From NCBI RefSeq assembly GCF_029919115.1, contig NZ_CP123990.1:3870501-3934500 (forward strand): a stretch of 64,000 bases of DNA, given 5' to 3'. The DNA comes from Variovorax paradoxus (GTDB taxonomy: Bacteria > Pseudomonadota > Gammaproteobacteria > Burkholderiales > Burkholderiaceae_C). This document shows positions 1 to 8,793 of the stretch, in pieces. How positions within the stretch are numbered: the stretch's first letter is position 1; each line of letters opens with the position of its first letter. The notes beneath the pieces were generated by a model. That model was not told the DNA's origin. It ran no database searches and saw only the letters and a list, made by a program, of their open reading frames with translations. The translations under genes were made by a program, and so were the position numbers.

Positions 1-1
1 C

Positions 2-121
2 GATTTTGCCGAGGCCGATGCCTCGGCGCGCGCCTTCCTGCAAGACAGCTTCATCGGGCTTGTGCTCGGCTGGCAGCAGCAACAAGCCCCGCTGTCCAGG
101 GCAGTGGCCGATGCGCGCTGA
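2..121 (+). CDS. C-terminal end of an unidentified protein (5' cut by window edge)
   Basis: An open frame enters from the left edge and stops at TGA 119-121. Its last residues read DFAEADASARAFLQDSFIGL, then a Gln-rich stretch, ending SRAVADAR. The only strong start for the next gene (ATG 111) lies inside this frame, so the two overlap by 11 bases, as expected of translationally coupled operon genes. The 39 visible residues are too few to name a family. That the frame is real is inferred from the overlap and the codon pattern. Confidence 0.55.
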   Translation, partial: DFAEADASARAFLQDSFIGLVLGWQQQQAPLSRAVADAR

Positions 122-872
122 CGTGCCTTTGACGGCCACCGGCTTCGACTGCCTTGCGCCGCCGCAGCTGCGCGGCTGGCCCGCGTTGCAGGCCCGCCTG
201 GTGCACCACGTCAAGCGCGGCGCCTTGAGGCAGTTGCATGCAAGCCGCGACGGCGAAATCCTGCTGCTGCGCCTGTACCTGGTGGGCGAGGAATCTTCAG
301 AGCAGGCCCTGCAGCGCGAACTGCGCGCGAGCGCACCCGACTGGCTCACGCGGCAGCTCGACCAGCACCTGGCCGACGAGCAATTGCATGCGCGGCTTTT
401 TGCCGACGCCATCGCCGAGCGCGGCGGCCACGCGCAGGCCGCGGCGTCGCCTGAAGAAGCGCCGCGGCCCGACTGGCTGAGCCGGCGCAAGCTCGCGCGG
501 TGGCAGCGGCTCATCCGCCGCCATGCGCCGCACTTTTCGCACGGCGCCCTGGTGCCCGCCTACGCCATTGGCCTGGCCGCAGAACAGATGGCTTCGCGCA
601 TCCTGCAGCGCCATTGCGCGCTGATAGGCACCGGGCATGCACTGCACCCGCTGCTCACGCGCGTGCTGGCCGACGAGGACCGCCACATCCGCCTGTGCAG
701 CCATACGCTGCAGCGCTGCGTGGCACCGCACGAAGAGGCGCGGCTCGCGCTGCTATTGCGCGAGGTGCGCCATACCGAACGCGGCTTTGGCATTACCGGC
801 GCACTGGGCATGTACCTTGCCGGCCTGGCGCTGCGCCTTCGGCCCGGTGCCGCACGGCCAATGCACGCCTGA
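111..872 (+). CDS. Ferritin-like (di-iron four-helix) domain protein
   Basis: A 253-residue protein. A longer in-frame start exists upstream, but ATG 111 is preferred because it overlaps the end of the preceding gene, and the residues before it look like out-of-frame translation. It carries ferritin-like metal-binding pairs: E90-x2-H93 (DEQLH), E159 (AAEQM) and E189-x2-H192 (DEDRH), with a possible first ligand at E60/E61. That spacing over four helices fits a di-iron carboxylate fold. Members include rubrerythrin-like and oxidase-like enzymes; the substrate cannot be told. The glycosyltransferase gene starts 6 bases after its stop, so the two are probably co-transcribed and may act on the same cell-envelope or natural-product molecule (inference). 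Confidence 0.7.
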   Translation: MRADVPLTATGFDCLAPPQLRGWPALQARLVHHVKRGALRQLHASRDGEILLLRLYLVGEESSEQALQRELRASAPDWLTRQLDQHLADEQLHARLFADAIAERGGHAQAAASPEEAPRPDWLSRRKLARWQRLIRRHAPHFSHGALVPAYAIGLAAEQMASRILQRHCALIGTGHALHPLLTRVLADEDRHIRLCSHTLQRCVAPHEEARLALLLREVRHTERGFGITGALGMYLAGLALRLRPGAARPMHA

Positions 873-878
873 GCGCCG

Positions 879-2012
879 ATGCCGCCACGCATCGTCTATC
901 TTGCGACTGCGGACGCGCGCGGCCATCTGATGCGCTCGCAGCTGCTCGCGCATGCATTGCGCGATGCGGGCGCCAGCGTGCAGGTGCTCACCACGTCGGA
1001 TGAAGGCGCGCGCTTTCTTGCGGGCTTCGGCATTCATGCGCCGGTGCTCTCGCGCCACTATGCGGTGCAGTTCGACAGCCGGCAGAACATGCTGCGCCGC
1101 GAGACCGACCGCAACGTGGCCCACTACGTGTTCAGGCCCGGGCGCATGCTGCGCGACATCGTGCGGCTGAGCAGGTGTTTCCGCAATGCCGACCTGGTGG
1201 TGAACGATTCCTTCCACCCCGCGCTGCTCTTCATGGGCTGGATGCCGGGCTGGCGGCACAAGGTGGTGCACGTCTACGGCGACAGCCTTCGGCGTGCGCT
1301 CGAAACCAATTTCAGCGGACGCATGCCGGGGTGGACGGCCCGGCTGTTCGGCCGCATCGTCGCGTGGCAGATCGACCGCGCCCGTGCCCGCATCGCACAT
1401 GGCTTCGGCTACGGCGAGCCGGAGCACGACGGGCACGGCGGCCACCGGCTGGCCACTCCCGTGGCTGTGGCGCGCGCCGATGCCGAAGCGCATGCCGGGG
1501 CATATCCACACGTCGAGCCGCCAGCCGCGGTTTACCTGAATCCGCACTTCGAAGAAATCGCGCTGGCCGACGGCCTGGAACACGGGCTAACCGATACCGG
1601 CGTGCCCACGCATCTTGTCGGCGAGGGCTACGCGCACAGCAGGGGCTGGCATGCACAGGACGAGCACTGGATCGACACGGCCGCGCGCAGCGCCTTCATC
1701 GTCTCGGCGCCGGGCATGGCGGCGCTGTCTGTGGCGGCGGTGTACCGCAAGCCGATCCTGCTGGTGCTGACCGACCAGCCCGAGCAGGCGATCAATGCGG
1801 AACGCGCAGCTCAGTTGGGGCTGCAGCACCGCACCGTGGTGTGGCGCGGCAATGCGGAAGATTTTGCGCACGACGTGACCGCGGCTGCGAATGAGTTGCT
1901 CGCCATCGGCAAAAGCGCTGACGGCCACCATGCGATGGAGGGCCGCAAGTACGCGCTTGCCCGCCTGCAGCACTGGACCGCGCTGCTCCTGAGCCTGGCA
2001 GCGCATCGTTGA
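879..2012 (+). CDS. GT-B fold glycosyltransferase-like protein
   Basis: A 377-residue cytoplasmic protein. The N-terminal strand-loop-helix (IVYLATADARGHLMRSQLLA) resembles the acceptor-binding side of GT-B enzymes. The C-terminal part has an SAPGMAALSVAAVYRKPIL segment followed by TDQPEQAINAERA, which matches the donor-binding pattern 'HxG...E....G.P.l..P...EQ..NA' of MGT/MurG-type transferases, although the usual HGG is replaced by APG. It starts 6 bases after the ferritin-like gene. Sugar donor and acceptor are unknown. It could be a degenerate transferase or one with an unusual donor site. Confidence 0.65.
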   Translation: MPPRIVYLATADARGHLMRSQLLAHALRDAGASVQVLTTSDEGARFLAGFGIHAPVLSRHYAVQFDSRQNMLRRETDRNVAHYVFRPGRMLRDIVRLSRCFRNADLVVNDSFHPALLFMGWMPGWRHKVVHVYGDSLRRALETNFSGRMPGWTARLFGRIVAWQIDRARARIAHGFGYGEPEHDGHGGHRLATPVAVARADAEAHAGAYPHVEPPAAVYLNPHFEEIALADGLEHGLTDTGVPTHLVGEGYAHSRGWHAQDEHWIDTAARSAFIVSAPGMAALSVAAVYRKPILLVLTDQPEQAINAERAAQLGLQHRTVVWRGNAEDFAHDVTAAANELLAIGKSADGHHAMEGRKYALARLQHWTALLLSLAAHR

Positions 2013-2045
2013 GGGCGGCCAGCGCCGCACCTCGACTCGCGGCGA

Positions 2046-2582
2046 TCAGGGCGCGACGGGGTTGGCAGGCGTGCCGAGCTCGCCGGCCTGCGCCACCGCG
2101 GCCGGCCGGTAAGAAACGCGCGCGGCGGCAGCAGGCTGAAGCGGCACCGGCGCAAGCATGGGTTTTGTCACGCCATCCTTGGTAACGGTGACCGGCGCGG
2201 CGGATGCGACAGCCGCCGAGGTCACCGGTGCGGCCCCGCCGGCAGGCACGAACGCGGTTTTTGCCGCATTGGGGTCGTGCAGCACCACGCTCTTGCTGAC
2301 GCCCACGCCGGTGCCGACAGGCCCCACGCCAACACCCACACCCACGCCGGCAGAGCCGGCCACCACGCCCGAATTGTTGACGGCCACGCCTGCACCGAGC
2401 GGGCCCCAGCCGGTGTTGAGACCGACGGAGAAATTGCCATCCTTCGTGGCACCCAGGCCGAGCGAGAGCCCGGGCACCAGCGGAATACCGATGTGGTAGT
2501 GAGAACAGCCGCTCATCAAGACCAGCGACGCCGCCGCAGCAGCGGCGGCCCCTGCCCGAGCGATGCGCGGCCGGGCGTTCAC
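2046..2582 (-). CDS. Glycine-rich predicted lipoprotein
   Basis: A 178-residue protein starting at GTG 2582, which overlaps the htpG stop (GTGA), so it is probably translated by coupling from htpG mRNA. The N-terminus is basic then hydrophobic ([15 protein letters not shown]), a signal peptide with a lipobox-like LMSGC. The middle is a Gly/Val repeat ([17 protein letters not shown]), and the C-terminal third is rich in Ala, Pro and Val. I recognise no catalytic motif. It is probably an envelope lipoprotein of low complexity; its placement behind a chaperone gene may mean stress-linked expression (inference). A longer open frame covering this region and much of htpG is only a frame shadow. Confidence 0.65.
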   Translation of the reverse strand: MNARPRIARAGAAAAAAASLVLMSGCSHYHIGIPLVPGLSLGLGATKDGNFSVGLNTGWGPLGAGVAVNNSGVVAGSAGVGVGVGVGPVGTGVGVSKSVVLHDPNAAKTAFVPAGGAAPVTSAAVASAAPVTVTKDGVTKPMLAPVPLQPAAAARVSYRPAAVAQAGELGTPANPVAP

Positions 2583-4615
2583 ACCAGCAGCGCGTTCACG
2601 CGCCTCACGTAGGCCGCGGGATCGGCCGGCAGGCCGCCTTCGGCCAGCAGCGCCTGGTCGAAAAGAATGTTTGCCAGATCGTCGAAGTGCTCCGAGCCGT
2701 CGAGCTTCTTCACCAGCGCGTGCTCGGCGTTGACTTCGAGCACGGGCTTCAGGTCGGGTGCGGGCTGGCCGGCCTGCTTGAGCATGCGCGCAAGCTGCGT
2801 GCTCATGCCGCCGTCCTGCACCACCAGGCAGGCGGGCGAATCGACCAGGCGCGTGGTCACGCGCACATCGCCGGCCTTGTCCTTGAGTGCTTCCTTGAGC
2901 TTCTCGAGCAGCGGCTTGAACGATTCGGCGGCCTCTTCGGCGGCCTTCTTCTCGGCCTCGTCCTGCAGCTTGCCAAGATCGACCGCGCCCTTGGCCACGC
3001 TCTGCAGCGGGGTGCCGTCGAACTCGGTCAGGTAGTTGAGCGCCCACTCGTCCACGCGGTCGGTCATGAGCAGCACCTCGATGCCCTTCTTCTTGAAGAC
3101 CTCGAGCTGCGGGCTGTTCCTGGCGGCGGCGAGCGTGTCGGCCGTGATGTAGTAGATCGCGTCCTGCCCTTCCTTCATGCGCGCCTTGTAGTCGGCAAAG
3201 CTCACGCTCACGGTGTCGCTCGTGGTCGAGGCAAAGCGCAGCAGCTTGGCAATGCGGTCCCGGTTGCCGAAGTCTTCGCCCAGGCCTTCTTTCAGCACGG
3301 CGCCAAACTCGGCATAGAACTTGGCGTACTTGCCCGATTCGTCTGCCGCGGCAGCGGCGGTTTCGGCGGCCGTGGGCGCGTTCTTGTCGACCACGTCGGT
3401 TACCGCCTCGGTCGGCTCGGGTGCGGGCACCGATTCGCCGGAGCCCACGTCGATCTTGCCCTCGCCGCTTTCCGGCCCGGTCTTCTGCTTCTTGGCCAAG
3501 TCTTCGAGCATGCCCAGCACGCGCTTGGTGCTGCCCTCGCGAATGGCCTTCACGTCGCGGCTTTCCTGCAGCAGTTCGCGGCTCACGTTGAGCGGCAGGT
3601 CGGACGAGTCGATCACGCCCTTCACGAAGCGCAGGTAGCTCGGCAGCAGCGCCTCGGCGTCGTCCATGATGAAGACGCGCTTCACATACAGCTTGACGCC
3701 CGCGCTCTTGTCGCGGTTCCACAGGTCGAACGGCGCCTTGGAAGGGATGTAGAGCAGCTGCGTGTATTCGGTGCTGCCCTCCACGCGGTTGTGGCTCCAG
3801 GCGAGCGGCGCCTCGTAGTCGTGGCTGATGGTCTTGTAGAACTCTTCGTACTGGTCGGGCGTGATGTCCTTCTTGTTGCGGCTCCACAGGGCGTTGGCCT
3901 TGTTGACCGTTTCCCACTCGCCGGTCTTGACCATGTCGCCGGGCTGGTCGTTCTCGCCGTCTTTCCACTCCTCTTTTTCCATGAGGATGGGCAGCGAGAT
4001 GTGGTCGGAATACTTGCCGACGATCTGCTTGAGCTTCCAGGCGTTGAGATATTCGTCGGCGTCTTCGCGCAGGTGCAGCGTGATGCTGGTGCCGCGCTCG
4101 GCGCGCGTGATGTCCGCCACCTCGAAGTCGCCCGCGCCGCCGCTCACCCAGCGCACGCCCTGTTCGGGCGGCAGGCCGGCCCGGCGCGATTCGACCGTGA
4201 TCTTGTCGGCCACGATGAAGCCCGAGTAGAAGCCCACGCCAAACTGGCCGATGAGTTGCGCATCGGCCTTCTGGTCGCCGCTGAGCTTGCTCATGAAATC
4301 CTTGGTACCACTTTTTGCGATGGTGCCGAGGTTGTCGATGGCTTCCTGGCGCGACAGGCCGATGCCCTTGTCGGTGATGGTGATGGTGCGCGCGGCCTTG
4401 TCGAACGAAAGGCGCACGTCCAGGTTGGGCTGGTCTTCGTACAGCTCGGGGTGGTCGATGGCCTCGAAGCGCAGCTTGTCGCAGGCGTCCGATGCGTTCG
4501 AGATCAGCTCGCGCAGGAAGATTTCCTTGTTGGAGTACAGCGCATGCGTGACGAGATGCAGCAATTGCGCGACTTCAGCCTGGAACGGTAGTTTCGTATT
4601 GGAAGAATCAGCCAT
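2579..4615 (-). CDS. htpG: HtpG, Hsp90-family molecular chaperone
   Basis: A 678-residue cytoplasmic ATP-dependent chaperone. ATG 4615 ([20 protein letters not shown]) fits the usual HtpG N-terminus; the 32 codons upstream in frame do not. The GHKL ATPase motifs are present: [14 protein letters not shown] (about 36-48), DKGIGL (about 82-87) and [10 protein letters not shown] (about 124-133). The middle and C-terminal dimerisation domains follow. E. coli HtpG is 624 residues. The excess here is mainly a 50-residue Gly/Pro/Glu/Ala-rich insertion at about residues 377-428, between EDLAKKQ and the [10 protein letters not shown] helix. The glycine-rich lipoprotein gene overlaps its stop. Confidence 0.97.
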   Translation of the reverse strand: MADSSNTKLPFQAEVAQLLHLVTHALYSNKEIFLRELISNASDACDKLRFEAIDHPELYEDQPNLDVRLSFDKAARTITITDKGIGLSRQEAIDNLGTIAKSGTKDFMSKLSGDQKADAQLIGQFGVGFYSGFIVADKITVESRRAGLPPEQGVRWVSGGAGDFEVADITRAERGTSITLHLREDADEYLNAWKLKQIVGKYSDHISLPILMEKEEWKDGENDQPGDMVKTGEWETVNKANALWSRNKKDITPDQYEEFYKTISHDYEAPLAWSHNRVEGSTEYTQLLYIPSKAPFDLWNRDKSAGVKLYVKRVFIMDDAEALLPSYLRFVKGVIDSSDLPLNVSRELLQESRDVKAIREGSTKRVLGMLEDLAKKQKTGPESGEGKIDVGSGESVPAPEPTEAVTDVVDKNAPTAAETAAAAADESGKYAKFYAEFGAVLKEGLGEDFGNRDRIAKLLRFASTTSDTVSVSFADYKARMKEGQDAIYYITADTLAAARNSPQLEVFKKKGIEVLLMTDRVDEWALNYLTEFDGTPLQSVAKGAVDLGKLQDEAEKKAAEEAAESFKPLLEKLKEALKDKAGDVRVTTRLVDSPACLVVQDGGMSTQLARMLKQAGQPAPDLKPVLEVNAEHALVKKLDGSEHFDDLANILFDQALLAEGGLPADPAAYVRRVNALLV

Positions 4616-4709
4616 GGGAAAGAAGAAATATCGAAACCAAAAAATTCTAAGCCGGGTGCGTTGACCGCACGTCCGACTCGCCAACTCTGCGAGTTGGGGC
4701 TGGTGCCCC

Positions 4710-4747
4710 AAAAAACAATAGGCCGCATTTCCTGCAGCAATTGCGGC
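4710..4747 (-). terminator. Rho-independent terminator after the binding-protein gene
   Basis: Read on the minus strand, a hairpin with arms GCCGCA and TGCGGC (4747-4742 and 4727-4722) is followed after six bases by six T residues (4715-4710). It lies about 25 bases past the stop of the 4772-5812 gene and upstream of htpG, so it should separate the two transcripts. Confidence 0.6.
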
Positions 4748-4771
4748 GGCGCGGAGCCCCGGCCGGGCTTA

Positions 4772-5812
4772 CTACCGGGCCTGGGATTCCACTTCGCGGG
4801 TCCAGCGGTCGATCAGCCGCTTTCGCTCGGCGGCCTTGCCGTATTTCTCGAAGTCGTACTTGATGAGTTTCACGTCGTTCATCGACGGAATGCGAGCGTC
4901 GGGCTTGAAGGTCTTGTTGGCCGGTGACTGCAGGCTTCCGGCCTGCCCGCCGATCGCCTGGCCGGCCGGGCTCATGAGCCAGTCGTAATAGCGCTTTGCA
5001 TTCTCCTTGTTGCGCGCGCCCTTGACCAGCGCAATGCCGCCCACCTCGTAGCCCGTGCCTTCGCAGGGCGCGGCGGTCTTGACCGGAAATTTGTCGTACC
5101 GCCAGCGCTCGAACCCGAAGATGAAGCTCACGCCGATGGCCACCTCGCCCTTGGCCACGTTGGGCGCCTGCGCCTGGCCGCTGCGGGTGTAGCTGGTCAC
5201 GTTGCGGTGCAGCTTTTTCAGGTACTCGAAGGCCGCGTCCTCGCCCATCTGCTGCACCAGGCCGGCAATGATGGTGTAGGCCGTGCCGCTGGAGGCGGGG
5301 TGCGAAATTTCGATCTCGCCCCTGTACTCGGGCTTGATGAGGTCGGCCCAGCACTTGGGCTCGCCCAGCTTCTTTTTCTTGAGCAGGTCGGTGTTGAAGC
5401 CGAAGCCGATGGCGCTGGTGTAGAAGCCGCCCACCATGTTCTGCGACATCGCGTACTGGCGCACCGCCCAATCGTGCAGGTCGTTGATGTAGGCCGGGCG
5501 GTAGGGCTCCAGCAGGCCCTGCTCGGCTGCCTGCAAGAACGGATCGCCCGTGCCGCCCCACCAGATGTCGGTCTTGGGGTTGGCTGCCTCGGCGCGCAGC
5601 TGGGCGCCGATTTCGCCGGTGCCCTTGTGCGCCTGCTGCACCTTGATGCCTGTCTCCCGCGTGAAAGCGGCGGCGGCCGCTTCGCACCAGCTCGCGTCGG
5701 TGCTGCAGAGCGCGTTCACCGCGCCCTGCGCGGAGGCGCCTGCCGAGAACAAGGCCAGCACGCCCGCAACGGCGGCAGGGGCCGCGATGTTTCTGATGGC
5801 AAAGGGGCGCAT
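4772..5812 (-). CDS. ABC transporter periplasmic binding protein, iron(III)/phosphonate (AfuA/FbpA-like) class
   Basis: A 346-residue exported protein. ATG 5812 has GGAGA about 8 bases upstream. Residues 1-30 form a signal peptide ending ASAQGA. The mature part shows the class 1 'iron(III)-type' pattern: FTRETGIKVQQAHKGTGEI near the N-terminus, then TDIWWGGTGDPFLQAAEQGL and ISHPASSGTAYTIIAGLVQQ. Such proteins bind ferric ion, 2-aminoethylphosphonate, thiamine or organic anions; the ligand cannot be chosen here. No permease or ATPase gene is adjacent, so it is an orphan binding protein in this window. The LysR gene upstream on the same strand ends 65 bases before its start and may regulate it. 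Confidence 0.85.
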   Translation of the reverse strand: MRPFAIRNIAAPAAVAGVLALFSAGASAQGAVNALCSTDASWCEAAAAAFTRETGIKVQQAHKGTGEIGAQLRAEAANPKTDIWWGGTGDPFLQAAEQGLLEPYRPAYINDLHDWAVRQYAMSQNMVGGFYTSAIGFGFNTDLLKKKKLGEPKCWADLIKPEYRGEIEISHPASSGTAYTIIAGLVQQMGEDAAFEYLKKLHRNVTSYTRSGQAQAPNVAKGEVAIGVSFIFGFERWRYDKFPVKTAAPCEGTGYEVGGIALVKGARNKENAKRYYDWLMSPAGQAIGGQAGSLQSPANKTFKPDARIPSMNDVKLIKYDFEKYGKAAERKRLIDRWTREVESQAR

Positions 5813-5877
5813 GCGTTCTCCGGCAAGTAATTGGAATATGGGCAACGACAAGGCCGCAGGATAGCGGGCAAAGCCAC

Positions 5878-6795
5878 TCAGCGGGGTGCCAGCAGGGCCG
5901 GCAGATGCTCCGCAAGCCAGTCGATCACCACCCGCGTCTTGTACGGCAGATAGCGGCTGCTCGAACGGATGACGTTGAGCTCGAAGCCGAAAGGCCGCGG
6001 CTCCTCGAACACGCGCACCAGTGTTCCTGCCGCCAGCGCTTCGGCGGCGAGCCAGGCCGGCAGCCGCGCCAGTCCCATGCCGCCAATGGCGGCTTCGAGC
6101 AGCACCTCGGCACTGTCGCAGCGCAGCCGCGAAGGCAGGGTCACTTCGACGAGGCGGCCTTCGGCATCGTGAAAGCGCCACGGCGAGATCTGCCCGTCGC
6201 GGGCATAGAACACCGCCTCGTGCGACGACGAAGCACCGAGTTCGGCCACGTTCGCCGGGCGCCCGCGTGCGGCCAGGTACGCCGGCGCCGCGCACAGGGC
6301 CATCCACTGCACGCCGACCGGCCGTGCGACCAGGTCGGCGGTGTCGGGCAACTCGCCGCTGCGAATCGCGAGGTCGAGGCCCTCTTCGACCAAGTCGACG
6401 CGCCGGTCGTTGAATGAAAGCTCCAGCGAAAGCCCCGGGTGCCGGCGCGCGAGTGCGAGCAGCAGAGGCCCGACCTTCAGCCGCCCGAGCATCGCGGGCA
6501 TGCTGAGGCGCACCAGACCCGTTGCGGTGCTGCGCGCAGCTTCGGCCACGGCTTGCGCCTCGTCGAGCTCCGCCAGTGCGCGGCGGCAGCGTTCGTAATA
6601 GGCGTGGCCTTCTTCGGTGAGGCTCTGGCTGCGCGTGGTGCGCAGAAAAAGCCGCGTACCCAGCCGCGCCTCGAGCCGCGCGATGCTCTTGGCAACTGCC
6701 GACCGCGTGACATGCAGCCGCTGCGCCGCGAGCGCAAAGCTGCCCGCCTCTGCCGCGGCGACAAATTCTTCGATGCCTTGCAGACGTTGGCTCAT
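5878..6795 (-). CDS. LysR-family transcriptional regulator
   Basis: A 305-residue regulator. The winged helix-turn-helix is at residues 1-60 (FVAAAEAGSFALAAQRLHVT then SAVAKSIARLEARLG). The effector-binding domain follows from about residue 90. It is transcribed away from the MDR oxidoreductase gene at 6896, with 100 bases between the starts that contain a 16-bp inverted repeat. Regulation of that divergent gene is therefore the first hypothesis, as usual for LysR pairs. It also reads toward the binding-protein gene at 5812. The inducer is unknown. Confidence 0.93.
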   Translation of the reverse strand: MSQRLQGIEEFVAAAEAGSFALAAQRLHVTRSAVAKSIARLEARLGTRLFLRTTRSQSLTEEGHAYYERCRRALAELDEAQAVAEAARSTATGLVRLSMPAMLGRLKVGPLLLALARRHPGLSLELSFNDRRVDLVEEGLDLAIRSGELPDTADLVARPVGVQWMALCAAPAYLAARGRPANVAELGASSSHEAVFYARDGQISPWRFHDAEGRLVEVTLPSRLRCDSAEVLLEAAIGGMGLARLPAWLAAEALAAGTLVRVFEEPRPFGFELNVIRSSSRYLPYKTRVVIDWLAEHLPALLAPR

Positions 6796-6818
6796 TGGAG
6801 ATTTTTAGGCGCCATGAA

Positions 6819-6834
6819 GTGGAAAATTATCCAC
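6819..6834. promoter_or_regulatory. Inverted repeat in the LysR/MDR divergent promoter
   Basis: GTGGA-AAATTA-TCCAC is a perfect 5-bp inverted repeat with a 6-base AT-rich spacer, lying 24 bases upstream of the LysR start and 62 bases upstream of the MDR start. The symmetry and AT-rich centre match a LysR-type operator. No binding evidence is available. Confidence 0.45.
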
Positions 6835-6895
6835 CACTGGATAGATCAACTCACCAATAGCATGAACAGCTCTCTTGTTTACGTGGAGTTTTTTC

Positions 6896-7906
6896 ATGCA
6901 GGAACCTCAAGCGCTTCGCCGCTGGCAACTCTCTTCTTTTGGCACTGAGCACCTCGAACAGGTCGAGCAGCCGCTCCCCATGCCGGGTCCTGGCCAGATC
7001 CTCGTGCGGGTGGGCGCGGTGTCGCTCAACTACCGCGACCTGTTGATGGTTCGTGACGGCATGGGCATGAAGTTCGACATGCCTTTCACGCCCGGCTCCG
7101 ACATGGCCGGCACCGTGGTGGCCGCGGGCACCGATGTGCGACGGTTTGCCGTTGGCGACCACGTCGTCAACACCTTCTGGGGCGGATGGATCGACGGCCG
7201 GTGGCACGCCGATGCGGTGCTGGCCGGCGGGCCCGGACCGGGCATGCTGGCTTCGCACGTTCTCCTCGACGCCGCCTGGGCCGTGCCCGCGCCGGCCACG
7301 CTGGACTTCGCCGAAGCGAGCACGCTCCCCTGTGCCGGCCTCACCGCATGGTTCGCGCTGGCCGAGACAGGTGCGTTGCGCCCGGGGCAAACGGTACTGA
7401 TCCACGGCACAGGCGGCGTGGCGCTGTTCGGTTTGCAGATTGCGCGGCTGCATGGCGCGCGCACCATCGTGGTCTCGGGCAGCGAAGACAAGCGCGCACA
7501 GACGCTTGCACTCGGCGCCACCCACGTGCTGATGCGCGACAGCGACTGGCCCGCCGAAGTGCGCCGCCTCACCCAAGGCCGCGGTGCCGATCATGTGCTC
7601 GAACTCTCGAGCGGGCCGAACCTCGACCACTCGCTGCAGGCGGCTGCGCAAGGCGCGCGCGTGTCGATCATCGGCATGCTCGGCGGCGAAACGCTGAGCG
7701 CTTCGTTCTACGCCATGGTGCTCGGCCGCATCACGGTGCAGGGCATTGGCGTGGGCCATCGGCGTGCGCTCGAAGACCTGGTGCGTGCCGTCGATGTGAA
7801 CGCGCTCAAGCCCGTGATTGCCGCGCGCTACGACTTCGATGCAGTGCCGGATGCCCTCGGCCACCTGGCGCGCGGCGCCTTCGGAAAGATCGTTGTCACG
7901 CTCTGA
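6896..7906 (+). CDS. Zinc-independent MDR oxidoreductase (quinone reductase-like)
   Basis: A 336-residue medium-chain dehydrogenase/reductase. ATG 6896 has GTGGAG 8 bases upstream; the in-frame residues before it (MFTWSFF) are not conserved-looking. The GroES-like N-terminal half contains GQILVRVGAVSLNYRDLLMV and PFTPGSDMAGTVVAAGTDV. The Rossmann half contains VLIHGTGGVALFGLQIARLH. The structural-zinc cysteine cluster of true alcohol dehydrogenases is absent, which fits NAD(P)H:quinone oxidoreductase-type members. It is divergent from a LysR gene that probably controls it. The physiological substrate is unknown. Confidence 0.88.
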   Translation: MQEPQALRRWQLSSFGTEHLEQVEQPLPMPGPGQILVRVGAVSLNYRDLLMVRDGMGMKFDMPFTPGSDMAGTVVAAGTDVRRFAVGDHVVNTFWGGWIDGRWHADAVLAGGPGPGMLASHVLLDAAWAVPAPATLDFAEASTLPCAGLTAWFALAETGALRPGQTVLIHGTGGVALFGLQIARLHGARTIVVSGSEDKRAQTLALGATHVLMRDSDWPAEVRRLTQGRGADHVLELSSGPNLDHSLQAAAQGARVSIIGMLGGETLSASFYAMVLGRITVQGIGVGHRRALEDLVRAVDVNALKPVIAARYDFDAVPDALGHLARGAFGKIVVTL

Positions 7907-8080
7907 CGGGCTTCAATATTTCACGCGCATCGCGCCTGTGAGGAACGAAAGATCGCCGATTTGTGAACAGGTTCCGTTAGGCGCAAACAACCTGCTGCGC
8001 CCATGTGATTTCCATTCCTAGAATCCGGCCGCGTCTTGGCTGGGCCACGCACTTTTTTCTCAACTTCAGGATGGAACGAC

Positions 8081-8785
8081 ATGGAACATAGCACCTACAA
8101 AAAGTGGTCGGCCGAGTTCATAGGTACTTTTTGGCTCACGCTCGGCGGCTGCGGTAGCGCTGTTCTTGCTGCAGCCTTTCCGGGCCTTGGCATCGGCTTT
8201 CTGGGCGTCTCGCTGGCGTTCGGCCTCACGGTGGTGACCGGCGCCTATGCACTCGGCCCCATCTCGGGCGGCCACTTCAACCCCGCCGTCTCGATCGGCC
8301 TCGCGGCCGCGGGCCGCTTCAAGGCTTCGCAGCTCGCGGGCTACATCGTTGCGCAAGTGCTGGGCGCCATTGCGGCGGCCGGCGTGCTCTACCTGATTGC
8401 CACCGGCAAGCCCGGTGCCGACATCGGCGGCTTTGCGACCAATGGCTTCGGCGAGCACTCGCCCGGCAAGTACGGCATGACCGCCGCGCTGGTGTGCGAA
8501 GTGGTGCTGACCGCCGTGTTCCTGATCGTGATCCTCGGCTCCACCGCCAAGCGCGCAGCCGGCGGCTTTGCGGGCCTGGCCATCGGCCTGTGCCTCACGC
8601 TGATTCACCTGATCTCCATTCCGGTGACCAACACCTCGGTCAATCCGGCGCGCAGCACGGGCCCGGCGCTGTTCGGCCCGTCCTACGCGGTGTCGGAACT
8701 GTGGCTGTTCTGGCTCGCACCCATCGTGGGCGCGATCATCGGCGCGGTGATCTACCGCGCGCTCCTCGGCAACAACGACGACTGA
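8081..8785 (+). CDS. aqpZ: Aquaporin Z, water channel
   Basis: A 234-residue inner-membrane channel with six transmembrane helices and both half-helix signatures, GHFNPAVS (N-terminal half) and SVNPARS (C-terminal half). The selectivity-filter arginine follows the second NPA (NPAR), and the short loops point to a water-selective aquaporin rather than a glycerol facilitator. ATG 8081 is chosen over an in-frame ATG 15 codons upstream because the protein then begins [19 protein letters not shown], typical for AqpZ. The 174 bases upstream include a -10-like TAGAAT near 8020. It acts in rapid osmotic water movement. Confidence 0.96.
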   Translation: MEHSTYKKWSAEFIGTFWLTLGGCGSAVLAAAFPGLGIGFLGVSLAFGLTVVTGAYALGPISGGHFNPAVSIGLAAAGRFKASQLAGYIVAQVLGAIAAAGVLYLIATGKPGADIGGFATNGFGEHSPGKYGMTAALVCEVVLTAVFLIVILGSTAKRAAGGFAGLAIGLCLTLIHLISIPVTNTSVNPARSTGPALFGPSYAVSELWLFWLAPIVGAIIGAVIYRALLGNNDD

Positions 8786-8793
8786 GCCTCGAC

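Noticed and set aside
2583..3968. Long minus-strand open frame continuous with the lipoprotein and antisense-frame to htpG
   Set aside because: It is Arg/Gly/Ala-rich low-complexity translation of htpG in the wrong frame; only the part from GTG 2582 has a signal peptide and lipobox.
4681..4709. Additional hairpins CCAACTC-TGC-GAGTTGG and GGGGC-TGGT-GCCCC upstream of htpG
   Set aside because: They are too short and lie beyond the better terminator at 4710-4747; no separate function can be supported.
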